Source of the DNA: Plasmodiophora brassicae | Lineage: Eukaryota > Endomyxa: Phytomyxea > Phytomyxea > Plasmodiophorida | Length of the DNA stretch: 64,000 bases | Assembly: GCA_036867785.1 (NCBI GenBank) | Contig: CP145419.1 | Coordinates: 310,001-374,000, forward strand | Direction: 5' to 3' | In this document: positions 33,210 through 44,466 of the stretch, in pieces | How positions within the stretch are numbered: position 1 is the first letter of the stretch | How the letters are laid out: the number at the start of each line of letters is the position of its first letter | Notes under the pieces: generated by a model | The model's input: only the letters and a program-made list of their open reading frames with translations | The model's database searches: none | What the model was told of the DNA's origin: nothing | Position numbers and translations under genes: made by a program

Positions 33210-33634
33210 CGTCGCGCGGCAGGCAATCGATCAAACGACGATCGTGCAGTAACGCAACAAACAAGAATGAGTCGTCGAGTAGTTGGCGCTACGAACACCA
33301 CCACCACCACCCGTGCTGGCACTGGCTGACCCCACTGACCTGGAAACGTGGCCAACTTCACAAGAGCGCGCGCGTGCTCTGCAGCAGGGCAGCCGTGCAC
33401 CACTGACAGGTACCGACCGTTACAGGCATTCGCGCGCGCACCATGCCCACGCGGCCGTCACAGAGTCGCCCGAGCTACCTGCCCCAGCGAGAAGCTCGAC
33501 CCCGACCACCGCCCTCACAAACGAACATCACGACTATGGCGGTGGCCGTGGCCACAAACAACGATCCCGCACGTGGGCAACGTTCGTCACGTGTGCGCCC
33601 AATATTTTGGCGATCCGCTCGGCAGGTGGTGGCC
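33210..33634. promoter_or_regulatory. divergent spacer
   Basis: A 425-bp spacer between the divergent starts of the TTRKP protein (-) and the AN1 protein (+); probably holds both promoters. No distinct motif is visible. Confidence 0.35.
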
Positions 33635-34471
33635 ATGGATTTCGCGAACGCCGGTGGCAGGTGCGGCCGGTGCGCGCGGCAAGGTGCAGTTGGGCGCCGG
33701 ATCCGACCGCACGTGGGGTTCTCGGTTGACGTGGCCCGCGTTCCAGATTTCCTGCCGGTCCCGTGTGCAGTGTGCGACGGCGTGTTCTGCGCGGAGCACA
33801 GCGCGTCGCATGGCTGTGTGCTGCCGCAACGGCCAGTTACGTCGGTCGCCTCGGCGACGTGTCCGTCGCCACAATGTGTCGTATGCAAGTCGAGTCCGAA
33901 CGTGGTGGTTACGTGCCCGATGTGCTCGTCGTCGTTGTGTGTGGCGCATCGGAACGCGGATGACCACCCGTGCAAGGTTAGTGTGCAACCGGTGCGGGTA
34001 GCTGGCCGAGGACGCGCTCTGATCGAGGCTGCGAGAGCCAAGCTGAATGGTGGTCGAACGCCGGAACATGCCGCCGCACCGGTTCAAAACCAGCCACGAC
34101 GCGCTCCGTCTGCAAAGAAACAGGCGATGCTGAATAAGATGAAGGTGAAGCTAAAGGCGCGAGGCAACGATAGCGTCCCCGCTGAACATCGTTTATACGT
34201 GTACGCGGATCTGGCAGCTGTCGGCGCATCTACGATCCCCGTCTGGATCGATCGTCGAAAGACGATCGGCCATGCGCTCGACGTGATCTGCGACCTGGGC
34301 CGCGTCCGAAACGAGAACCACATCGCCGGTGCCCGGCAGCTCAGGTTGACCGTGGCGCGCGATCTCCCGGTTGAGCCTCTGCCCACGGACATCCCCATCA
34401 ACGACATGACCGATGAAGGACTGGTAGATGGCGACACGCTAACTGTGGTCGTCGTCAACCTACCTGCATAA
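33635..34471 (+). CDS. ZFAND1: AN1-type zinc finger, ubiquitin-like protein (ZFAND1-like)
   Basis: Exons 33635-33683 and 33747-34471 (63-nt intron) give 257 aa, close to ZFAND1. Splicing rebuilds the first AN1 finger: CGRCARQDFLPVPCAVC, DGVFCAEHSASHGC. A second finger follows: CVVCKSSPNVVVTCPMC, SSSLCVAHRNADDHPC. After a basic linker, a C-terminal ubiquitin-like domain ends LVDGDTLTVVVVNLPA. In other eukaryotes ZFAND1 recruits p97/Cdc48 and the 26S proteasome to stress granules. Unspliced, the first finger would be disrupted, which supports the intron. Confidence 0.88.
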   Translation: MDFANAGGRCGRCARQGAVGRRIRPHVGFSVDVARVPDFLPVPCAVCDGVFCAEHSASHGCVLPQRPVTSVASATCPSPQCVVCKSSPNVVVTCPMCSSSLCVAHRNADDHPCKVSVQPVRVAGRGRALIEAARAKLNGGRTPEHAAAPVQNQPRRAPSAKKQAMLNKMKVKLKARGNDSVPAEHRLYVYADLAAVGASTIPVWIDRRKTIGHALDVICDLGRVRNENHIAGARQLRLTVARDLPVEPLPTDIPINDMTDEGLVDGDTLTVVVVNLPA

Positions 34472-36545
34472 CTACAACTTCGAAAAATTTTCGGTGTCCG
34501 TGGCTGGGGACTCGATAATCAAAAGGACCAACGGGACACGGCGTGCCAGGGCTGGATAAACAAGAATCGCGGTCCTGTGGGATATAATGCGGGCAGAACC
34601 TTAACGTTTTTACTACACAGTGTTAGCCGCGAAGCTGGTAGCCTAAGCATATCAGAATTATCAAGCACCGCCATACCCCTCTGGATCATCGAAATCACTG
34701 AACTGCGGCCGTAACATTGCAGGAGGCGGTATCCCCAAGGCTTCAAGCTGACGCAATCGACCAACGTTCATGCATAAGAAGGCGTAATGTTTCTCCTCGT
34801 ACGCCGACATTAATTAGCTGCTCTTTGACAAATTCGGAGCACGAAGACATACTCATTCCGGATGCCCTTGCGGTTCGAAGCCAGCGGACAAGTGCACGGC
34901 CAAGGCATCCCCTACGCGTGAACAAGGGCAGCATGCGCTGAATCTGCATCGGCAGCGTTACACCAACGTCATTGCGGACGGCTGGGAAAGAGTACTTCGG
35001 GAGCTGCTTCCTCACCGTCGCGTCATCCAAATTACGTCCTTGAGCAAGAAGTTCGTGTTTCATACTAACTTTCCCGACGACTTCGGCAGCCATTACGGAC
35101 GTAGCGCTGTATTGTTCACAGTTAGAGTAGTGGTGCGCGGACAACGCATTCGCCAATACCTTGTACATTAGCAGGTACCAACCGAATCCATTCTCTGCGG
35201 TCGCGCAATACACTCGTCTTGCGATCGGGTTAGAATTCCACCCGTTGAGTTTAACGGCCTCGTTCTGATGACAGAACGGGCAGTCGGGGACAAACCCTGG
35301 AAGCAGCATTTCCGGAAGAAACAATCTTACTTCCGGCACATCTGGTCATCAAGTCAGCTTACTGGTACGAGCGTTTCACCAGCCTTACAAAATGGATCTG
35401 GCGGGGGAAGGCCGTTCTTACGCAGGCAGACACGGCAATCGGGTCGGGCGGAGACCTTCTGATATGACCATCACGAATGCGCTGGTACTCCTCTCGGCAG
35501 CGGTCGATTGTCGATTGCGCAACTGTATTGCCCTGCGAGTCTTTAATCTCGGTCTGACCGCTACACGCCCTAGCTCCGACATTGACCATCTCGGCAGCGT
35601 CATCGTAGTCATCAAATTCGCCATCGTTGTCGTCGTCGGACTCATCGTCTGTTGAATCATCACATGCGGTGTCAGCATCGGTGTCGATATCGGAAAAGTC
35701 GGCCTCATTCGTCATATCGACTGCACCGTCGATGGCTTGCCGCAGCTGTTCGTTGGCATTCTGTACGTGACCATGGGTAAACATGAATAAACACCAGCGT
35801 CGCCAGTCTACGCCGCTTACAGATGGAGACACAGTGCATACACTCTGCTAGCAGGTATGGTCAGGCAGCGCAAGTGAGCCCATAACCGCGTTGTTGATAT
35901 CTGCACGAAAAGGGCTAGTGGTATCAGAACTCTGTGGGTCAGACGCAGCGCGTCCGGAAATTCACTCGTATTCCTGTGGCTGGGAAAATCTCATGCTTTG
36001 CAGTCGCTGAGCCCGTTGCGCAGCGTCCTTGGCATCACGAGCTGCCTTGGTCGGGGCACCGCTGCCTTTGCGGGAACCTCCTGCATTCCCCCCTCGTCGG
36101 TGCCGTGTCATCCTGCCGGTTTGCAAATTTCAAAGCGAGCGCGATCCACTTCACGCACTACAAAAATTGCGTGGCGGGTTCCCAGTCAGCGGTCGGCTGC
36201 TCACGACTGGGCCTCTATTAGAGGCCAGTCAGACCCCTGCAGTGGGCGAATAAGAACTGCGTCAGTGTCTCTGACTGTGTCTGACTGGGCTCTGACTGGT
36301 CACTAACAGCCACGGACACCGACAATCTCGCATGTCCGTGGCCGAGTGTTCGTCGGTCACCAAATCGGCGTTGCTAAATTTGGCGACTTGCAGTGGAGTG
36401 CACTGTCGCGCGGGTCCGCGCAGTCGCGCACTGCACACACGATATAACGGGTCGCCGTCGTGCAACAACGCTTCGGTTCACGCGTGACGAGTAGCGGGAG
36501 GCGCCGACAACAGCAGGTGCGGAGCGGCAGGAGGTGACGACGAAC
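34472..36545. other. gene-poor 2-kb region
   Basis: It holds the minus-strand mobile-element-like ORFs at 34743-35832. The rest, 34472-34742 and 35833-36545, shows no supported gene. Near 36225-36300 a CTGACT/TCTGACTG motif recurs several times in under 80 bp. Confidence 0.5.
34743..35832 (-). pseudogene. remnant of a probable mobile-element ORF
   Basis: Two minus-strand ORFs read in order. The first (35832 to 35359) is acidic (SDIDTDADTACDD, DDESDDDNDGEFDDYDD) and ends with IAVSACVRTAFPRQIHF. The second (35339 to 34743) has a CPFC knuckle with NGWNSNPIARRVYCA, a His/Cys pair near HHYSNCEQ, and a QLPKYSFPAVRNDVGVTL, RGCLGRALVRWLRTARASGM region. This knuckle-plus-PAVLT layout resembles large eukaryotic transposon-associated proteins (DUF6729-like), recalled by eye only. 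I could not find a clean splice joining the two, so it may be decayed. Confidence 0.4.
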
Positions 36546-36947
36546 ATGAAGGCGTCTGTCATGGTGGTGATGCTCACGACGTACTGCGTGATGGCGATGA
36601 TGGGGTCCGGCGCGAGTGCGCGGCGGTCACTGCAACAGCGGATGCCGACGCAACCGACCATGCTGGAGAAGTACTTGCAGGCTACTGGCAATCGTATCGC
36701 ACACAAGATTCGCCGCGATGGGGCGCACCTGGTGATGCCCATTGTCAAGGGTATGGGTGTGAACGGGGGCTTGCAATTGGTGGACAGCTACCTGCAGGAT
36801 GACAAGAAGAAGAACTCCAACCGGATTCGCCGCAAACTGGCCGAGTTGGCCCTCACTACCGCCGCCTTTGTACACATGCCCGTTGAGACAATGCTTGCCC
36901 GCTCGTGGGTTTACTGGCCCTACATCCACCGGTTGATCAAAGGCTGA
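36546..36947 (+). CDS. small secreted basic protein
   Basis: A single-exon 133-aa ORF. The signal peptide is MKASVMVVMLTTYCVMAMM with likely cleavage after GASA. The mature protein starts RRSLQQRMPTQ and is basic and helical (KYLQATGNRIAHKIRRDG, DDKKKNSNRIRRKLAELAL). It ends IHRLIKG with no second membrane segment or GPI tail and no cysteines after the signal peptide. The family is unknown. The size and the RxL-type motif right after the signal are what one looks for in secreted effectors, but that is only inference. The CEP164-like gene starts 123 bp downstream on the same strand. Confidence 0.6.
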   Translation: MKASVMVVMLTTYCVMAMMGSGASARRSLQQRMPTQPTMLEKYLQATGNRIAHKIRRDGAHLVMPIVKGMGVNGGLQLVDSYLQDDKKKNSNRIRRKLAELALTTAAFVHMPVETMLARSWVYWPYIHRLIKG

Positions 36948-37070
36948 AATGTACCGGTGATACACGAAGATCTGGTTCCAACGGCGTGTGGAGTGGTGTG
37001 CATGCATTTGTCAGTCGTGACTGTGACAGGCGCGCGTATCGTCACACTGGACATTGGCCAGGGCAGACGG

Positions 37071-39768
37071 ATGTCGTCGGTCGGCAAGAGCGTCATCCTC
37101 GAGGAGGACATCGACCCGAACTATGTGCCGACGCGCGAGGAGATCGTCGACTACGCCCAGTTCCTCGGCATGGAATTGCCACGTAAGTGACCGGACCGCT
37201 CTGAGCCCACACGTGACGAGATGCTAGGCGATGAACCGCTGCTGTGGATCGCCACGGAAGGCCTGAAGGCGCCCTTGCCGTCCATGTGGAAGACGTGCCG
37301 AAGCGCCGACGGGGAACAGTACTATTTCAATTTCAGCACCGGTGAATCGACCTGGGAGCACCCGTGCGATCAGGTCGGTGTGACGAACGTGCACCGGTGC
37401 CTGTGGATGTCCTCTGAGCGGGGCGGGGCACAGTTCTACCGTAACCTGTACGAGAAAGAGAAACAGCGCCTGCAGGGCGCCAGCGACGATGGAGCGTCGC
37501 GCCTGACCCGCAGCAAGCCCCTGCTCCCCATCAAAGTGCCATCCATCGACAAGAAGCAACCGCACCCTGGGAAACTTGCCACTCTCAAGACCGAACCGCC
37601 GAAAGAATCACCAGTACAGCCACCACCACAGGAACCTAAACCCACCGACATTGATCGCCAGGTCCAGGACAACGCCAAGAGGCCAATGTTTGTCGCCTGA
37701 CGATGCGTTGGTAGTTGAGGGAGAAGTCGGCGCAGTGGATGCAGACGGAGAAGGCGCGCTTGGAAGGCGAACGCGCCGACTGGCTCGAACGTCGCCGCCA
37801 GGAGGCGGAGCACTGGCAGGCCGCCAAAGCCGCCGAGATCGAGGCCGACAAACAGCGTAAGGTCCAGGCGCTCCTCAACGACGAAGTCGCGGCGATCGAA
37901 CGGGTACGTACGCAACGTAACGTCGACATCGGTCGTGAACGAGCGAATAACAGGAGGCGGATGCGTCCGCGAAACGATTGGAGCAGCATCGCGTGAAAAT
38001 GGCCGAGCAGGCCAAGGCGCTGGAGGCGGAGATGGAGGAGCAGAGACGTAAAGCGGCTGCGGCGTTACGCGACGAGGTCGCCAAGCGGGAGGCGACGACG
38101 CGGGAGCGGTTGGCCGATCTCGACGCGGCGCACCAGGCGAACATCGAACGCCTGCGCCGGCAATGGCGCCAGGAGCTGGACGCGCTGGAGCAGGAGCACG
38201 TCGACCAGGTCCGCATCCGGAACGAGGCGCACGCGGCGCGCGTCGCCGAACTCGACCTGCAGGCTGACCAGCTCGAGCGGGACGCCGAGGCGGACCGCGC
38301 CCGACGCCAGGCCGACTGGAACGACCGCGTCCTGGCCGTCGAACGCGACGGCCAGGAGCGCGTCCGCCGCGAGGACGCCAAGTGGGCGCAAAAGCGCGAA
38401 CGGGAACAGGCCGCTGCCGACGGCGAGCTGCAGACCCGGGTCGACGAACTGCAGACCCGCGTCGGCGAACTGCAACGGGAACTGACGGAGGCGCGCGCGC
38501 AGCAGCAGGCGACGCTGGAGCAGATGCGGCGCCTGCGCGCCGAACACGACGACCTGGCCGCCAGGCACGCCGCCGTGCAGGACGCGAACACGCGCTTGAA
38601 GGAACGGGTAGGTGTGATCGGGCCAGCCCCGCCAGTGGCCGACTGGTGCCGTTGAACAACGGGTCGACAGGTCGGGGCACACGGCAACGACCACGCCGTC
38701 GTGGCGGACCTGAACCGGCAGCTGACGGAGCTGGAGGCGCTGTACGAGGGCACGTGCACGCAGCTGGAGAAGGCGGTCGCGGAGCGGGATGCCGCCGTGA
38801 AGGCGTTGGCCGACCACGACGCCCGCCCGCAGATCGCGTCAGCACCTGCTGATGACACGTCATCCGAGGACGACGAGTTTGACGACGTAACTGGCCGGCA
38901 GGACCCGATGACGTTTTCGCGACTGATGAACATGATGGGTTGGTTCAGGCGCTGAGCAGCGACGTCAGCGAAGTCAGCGACTCGGGCGTGGACACGTGGT
39001 CCCGTCACCTCGGCAAGGAGTCGCAGCACCTGCAGTCGGCGATCGCGTACCTGGCCAGGCAGCGCGCCTACATCTGCAAGGCGAGGACCGCCCTGGTGCG
39101 CGACCAGGAACGCTGGAAGCGCGATCGGCGTGCGGCACCCACTGGCGTCGCCGATCACGACCTGGGTAACGTTCCCGACACGAGCGATGTTAACCGGCGG
39201 TGACGCGGTTGTGGTGCAGAGAGGGACCTGAAGCGCCGGAAACGGTTCCTGGACATGCGCATGAAGCGGCTGAACGCGGAGATTGGACAGTACCGGGCCC
39301 TGAAACGCGGGTTGACGTCCCGCCGCGAGCGCCTGCGCGAGTTGCAGGACAACGCACAGAACGTAAGCGAGAAGCGGGTGCGGCATGACGATACATGTGA
39401 CCTGGGAACAGGTACCGTCGGCGAGGAACGAGGCCGAGCGCCGCGAGGCGTCACCGGAGAACGTGCAGGTGGTGGACACGCCGAAAACGTGGCAGGAGGT
39501 GCCGTTTGTGGCACCGGCCAGGGAGACGACGACAGCGCGGGCAGCGTTCCGGGACGTGGAGCCGGCGGAAGGGGGCACTCGGGCCGCCCTGCACAACCAC
39601 TACGGGTGGCTGAAATCGTTCCGCAACGAGATCCATCGAGCGGCGGCGGCCAGCATTGCGGAAGGGATGCCGAGCCCGCGATACGTCAGCAGCGCCGCCA
39701 GGATGCTAACGCCGGCGGCGACAGCCAACGGCAATGACATCACGATCCGGATCAAGGTAGAGCAATAA
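37071..39768 (+). CDS. CEP164: CEP164-like basal-body distal appendage protein
   Basis: From the ATG at 37071 (MSSVGKSVILEEDIDPNYVP) an exon joins by a short intron to RDEPLLWIATEGLKAPLP, then a WW domain (MWKTCRSADGEQYYFNFSTG, ESTWEHPCDQ). This is the characteristic CEP164 N-terminus that binds TTBK2. A Pro-rich linker and a very long coiled coil follow (about 37715-38950). A C-terminal part (WSRHLGKESQHLQSAIAYLA, RRKRFLDMRMKRLNAEIGQY, NHYGWLKSFRNEI) matches the order of the vertebrate CEP164 C-terminus. There are about seven short introns. It implies centriolar distal appendages and a flagellated stage. The stop overlaps an AATAAA (39764-39769). Confidence 0.87.
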
Positions 39769-39769
39769 A
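39764..39769 (+). terminator. AATAAA overlapping the CEP164-like stop codon
   Basis: The hexamer contains the TAA stop, as in the beta-tubulin gene. The convergent eEF2 gene ends 48 bp away. Confidence 0.35.
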
Positions 39770-39816
39770 GTCGATGAGAGTTGGTGTATTTCGGTTAGCG
39801 ATGCGGCGAGGTCGCT

Positions 39817-42595
39817 TTAGACCTTGTCGTAGTAGTCCTTGATGTCGGGCAGAATTGCCTTCATGCCCTTGCGCTCGCGGATCTCCATGACGATCTTGTT
39901 CGCCATGCTGCCGTCGTCAGTGATGATGCCGGCGACCTCAGCGAAGTGAGAGAAGACCATCTGCGGGAACGCCTGTCCAGCTAACAGACACGGTGGGACG
40001 TTAATTACACGATGTCGACACTGGATCCCGTTTCCGCCTCACCAGTGTTCTTCCGAAGCAGTTCGGTGAAACCGAAACTTTCAGTGACAGGCAACAGGGC
40101 CTGCACCTTGGTCATCGGCGTGCCCGCCTTCTGGACCTCCTTCTCGACAATACCACGACGCTGGGACAGCGTGTTGTAGACGCCCGAGACGGCGGTCTGC
40201 GGGACCGTGATCTCGACGAGGTACAGTGGCTCCATGAGCTTGGGGCCGGACACGATCTGGCAGGCCGAAAATACACGCTTGGCGGCGGGCATCAGCTGAC
40301 CGGCACCACGGTGGATGGCATCGGCGTGCAGGACGACGTCCTCCAGGTTGAAACGGATACCACGCATCGCTTCGTCGGCGAAAACACCACCGGCAGACGC
40401 CTGCTGGAAGGCGCCAACGAGCGAGTCCTTGATTTCAGACAGGAACTGGGCGGCCTTGGTGACATCGGCCAGGATGTTACCCTTGCCGTCCGGCGGGCAG
40501 CCGAACGACCAGACCTTACGCGCTTCGGTGACGTCCCAGCCGTACTTGTCGGCCATGTAACGACCACGAACCTTGGCCTCATCCGTCATCTTGACAACGT
40601 CGTTCTCAATGTCCCGGACAAGATCCTCGTCGATCGGCTCGGCCGAGAAGTAAAGACGGTTGTGCTTGTTGGGCGACTTGGAGACACACTGCATGTCGCT
40701 CTTCCGGGAGACGGTCTCACAGAAATTGACGACCGGGTTACCGATCGTGATCGGCGCACCCTTCATGTACTCGTACTGCAGGTCGTTCAAGCAGATTTCC
40801 AAGTGCAACTCACCGGCGCCGGCAACGATGTGCTCACCCGTCTTGGCATGGTAGACGAGAACCATGGGGTCCGACTTGGCCAGGCGCTTCAGACCTTCGA
40901 CAAGCTTCGGAAGGTCCTGGGCGTTCTTCGGCTCGACAGCGCGACGCACGACAGGGCTGACCGAGAACTTCATCGTGATGAACGGGTGCGCCTCCTCGTA
41001 GGTGGTCAGCGTCCCGCTCTTCAGCAGGAACTGGTCAATGCCCACCAGACCGACGATGTTACCACAGGGGCAGTCGGCGATCTGTTCGATCTTGCCAGCC
41101 ATGAGCAGGACGGTACGCTGGACCTTCTTGATGAACAGGTCCTTCTTCTCGCCAACGACGAAATCGGGGCCGAGGATACGAACCGTGTGACCCGTACGAA
41201 CGACACCAGAGAAGACACGGCCGAAAGCGAAGAATCGGGACGCATCGACGGTCGGCACCATCTTGCTGACGTACATCATCAGCGGGCCATTCGGGTCACA
41301 CTTCTTGATGGCCGTCGCGGCCTCATCGTCCTGAGGACCCGGGTACAGCGTCTCACATCGGTATTTCTACAAGGTCGACAACAGGTAAGAAAACAGAATG
41401 AGGAATCGACACCACGTCAAACCGTACCTGGGCCTTGACGGGGGACGGAAGGTGCTTGACCAGCATGTCCAGAAGACATTCAGCGGCGGGCAGCCACGAC
41501 TGCATGACACGCTTGAGAAGCGGCTTGCCGGTCAGGTCAACAGCGTCCTTCGGGACTGTACAAAGGCAAAAGGTTGGCCACATGATATGGTAGGCGAACA
41601 CGCCATCAACAACAAAACGTACCCTTGATGTTCAGAGCAGTGATGTACTTGTTGAAGACATCCTTCTTGTCCTCCATGATGGCGTTGAACAGCATGTTAA
41701 TGGGGTTCAGAATGAACTTGCAGAAACCACGCTCGTTGGCAACACCGTCTGTCGTGGCCTTCGTTGTCCACTTCTTCGCCTTGGCGCTGTAGTAGTTCTC
41801 ACCCCACAGACGGGTCATCATCTTGTCCTTCGGGACACCCATCTTCTTGCTGTACATCGCCGCGAATCGCTCCAGAGAGAAACCCCAGCCGTGCAGACCG
41901 GAACCGAAGGCGACTGTGCCCTTCTCGGGGTACACCTGCAGATCTCCAATGGCGTCGTCCTTGTACGTCTCAATGACGACGTTGACGGACTCGACCGCGG
42001 CACGGAACGTCTGGTAGGCTTCCTCATCGGGCAGATGCTGCTCCAGGAAGACACGGTCGAGCTTGTTCAAGAACAGGACCGGGACGATACGCTCGTCAAT
42101 GGCCTGACGCAAGACGGTCTCCGTCTGGACGCAGACGCCCTCGATACAGTCGACGACGACGAGAGCACCGTCGGTGACACGCAGCGCGGCCGTGACTTCA
42201 CTGGAGAAGTCGACGTGTCCGGGCGAGTCGATCAAGTTGATCAGGAATGGAATCGGCTTGGTCTTGCCGGCGGCAATCTCCTCCTCTTCCGGCTCACGTT
42301 CGTAGTACAAACTAACGGACGTGGACTTGATCGTGATACCACGGTCTGTCGCGAAACATGATTACTATGCGAGGAGCGCTTTCGTGACGCGGCTGCAAGT
42401 ACCGATTTCATCCTGGCGCGTATCGGTGGTACGCTTGTCACCGGCGTCGGCTTCAGCCATCATACCGGCGGCGGCCAGCAGTGAGTCCGTCAGCGTCGAC
42501 TTGCCGTGGTCGACGTGCGCGATGACACTCATGTTCCTGATGTTGTCCGGGTGGTCCATCATGGCCCGGATCTGGTCGATCGTGAAATTCACCAT
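39817..42595 (-). CDS. EEF2: translation elongation factor 2
   Basis: A multi-exon GTPase that translocates peptidyl-tRNA on the 80S ribosome. The N-terminus is [20 protein letters not shown] with the P-loop AHVDHGKST (G1). The effector loop region is followed by [14 protein letters not shown] (G3) and LFLNKLDR (G4). The C-terminal half includes [17 protein letters not shown] and the diphthamide region [16 protein letters not shown] with its target His. It ends [15 protein letters not shown]. Short introns lie near 41310-41360, 41565-41625 and 42310-42370, and at about 39978-40029, where splicing rebuilds [12 protein letters not shown]. It is convergent with the CEP164-like gene. Confidence 0.95.
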
Positions 42596-42985
42596 GGCGG
42601 CGGTGGGTTCCTAGCGAGTCCCTCCTGTGCTGTTGTGGTTGGTTCTGACGCGCCTGCTACAACGGCACGCCTGCTTAGCTGAAATCTTGTGAGCTGGTGC
42701 GCCACGGACTCCGCGACGCAGAAAACGGCCGTCATATGACGCCCCGCCCTAATCTGGGCCGAATTACGCCCCCCGCGCTCGGCGCTCCACTGTCGCACTC
42801 CGTGGCTGCACTGCCGTCAGCAGCGCCGTCCGTCCCGTGCTTCCTCGTCCTATTCTTGACTCACAATGCTGTTCGCGAAACGCACGTCCTCGTCATGGAT
42901 CGTCAACAGAAGGTGACCTCCGCTACTGGGTTCGGTCGCGTCTGCAGGAACCGTCCCGGTAACATCTCGAAAGCCCACGACGTCT

Positions 42986-43003
42986 TATAGCCTATAGGCT
43001 ATA
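42986..43003. repeat. 18-bp perfect palindrome
   Basis: TATAGCCTATAGGCTATA reads the same on both strands. It is a single copy in the window. Confidence 0.85.
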
Positions 43004-43577
43004 GGCCAACCACCACCCTCTGCAATCGGTTCGGCGTGCCCATCTTCGTCAGAAAGTGCTGCGGCTGGGTCCAGCGCCGCTGCCGCATACTGGCCCGCCC
43101 GGCACATATCGAAGTGCCTGACTCCACTTGACCATGTCCCGTCCGCACGATTTATCACAGATCCACAATTGCCGACAGTCACGTCCGGCATGGCCCCATT
43201 CTGGATCACAGCGAACAGCACATTCACATCGCCCTGCCAATGCGCCGGACGTCACTGTTGTACGTCTTGGACTCTGCGTTACTCCGATAAGTGCAGTTCA
43301 TGCGCTCATGTCGCTGAATGCCTCCTGTGACGCGCTATTCCGCGTCAGAAGCCAGTCGCCCGAATGGGATGCCGCCAAGTCCGCTCAATACCATTCTCTC
43401 GATTGCTCCCAGATTCATGGTCAGTACCGACTCGTCTAGCTTCAAAGCCCCGTGCGCTGGATAATACGCTGACTGCCGTCCTTCAATCAGGTCTCACTCA
43501 GAAGGCGCACTCCGCCCAGCCGCCGCTCAGCCATTTGACCTGGGCGTCATCCTGGAAGCGTTGCAGTCCTGAGTTTC

Positions 43578-43674
43578 CTGCATTATGGCGTGATCATTCG
43601 CTCCAGCTGAACTGAAGACTGTCGTTTGCATCCACCATGCGATCACTGGAGCGAATGATCGAGGCATAATGCAG
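43578..43674. repeat. fold-back repeat 1
   Basis: The left arm, 43578-43606, and the inverted right arm, 43646-43674, are 29 bp each and match at 26 positions around a 39-nt loop. Weaker complementarity (GGAAGCG-TGCA type) continues outside both arms to about 43553 and 43716. Confidence 0.8.
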
Positions 43675-44301
43675 CAAACGTACGATTATGCAGGTGAAGG
43701 GTTGCAGCGCTTCCGGCAGCGATATGTGCTGGTAACGTCAAGGAGCCGTACACTCGACACACTTCGCCATGGTCGGTAAACGCGAACCCCTGATAAACGA
43801 CTGCGATCGCACGTCGATGACATGCACGCCGTCTTGGGCACGTTCGTATCGGCAACACCGGCGAACGGCAGAGAGTCGACAAGCTCAACAGTACTTCTCC
43901 ATCTTCGTCCGGCGCGGCAAACGCACCAGATGCCACATTGGCTACCTCTCTGCTGGGCCTGTTGCAGAGCGCCATGACCGCAACTCCAGCGACTACGGTG
44001 TCGTGCCCATCAGGCATACTTGATCGCGTGCCCAGCACCACTACCCTACCCGTTTGGGTACTGCATGATGTCCGCGTGCCCATGTGACCTCGCGACCGTA
44101 CCCCAGGAACACTCGTGTATCGACGTCGCACGCACGCTCTCTGCGTTGTCGTCGCGTTAGTGCACCCTACGTTGCCTGGAGGACAGTCCCGATCATGCCG
44201 TATTCGATAACCGCGTAACGTTACGAGGCGCTGTTGACTTGATTGGGACCCCACGTGCATCGCCTGGCGCCAATGCCATTCCAGTTCGGACGAGGCGTTA
44301 C

Positions 44302-44466
44302 GATCCGATGCACAGACTGTTTACCATGTACGGTCAGCAGATCCAGGGCGGGGTGTGGCGCAACGACTCTCTGTTTCGCAACGTCCGCCAGGGCAATGAT
44401 GCTGCGCCAGTTCGTGCCCGCCTGGGTCTGTTGATCGTACATTGTAAACGGTCTGTGCATTGGATC
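44302..44466. repeat. fold-back repeat 2
   Basis: The left arm, 44302-44347, and the inverted right arm, 44421-44466, are 46 bp each and match at 40 positions with a 73-nt loop. Both arms, each read on its own strand, encode similar peptides (DPMHRLFTMYGQQIQ and DPMHRPFTMYDQQTQ). Confidence 0.8.

Noticed and set aside
37436-39596. Long minus-strand frames in the 37.4-39.6 kb region
   Set aside because: Antisense to the CEP164-like coiled coil; Ala/Arg/Ser-rich without domain signals.
40311-41438. 375-codon plus-strand open frame
   Set aside because: Antisense to the eEF2 coding exons.
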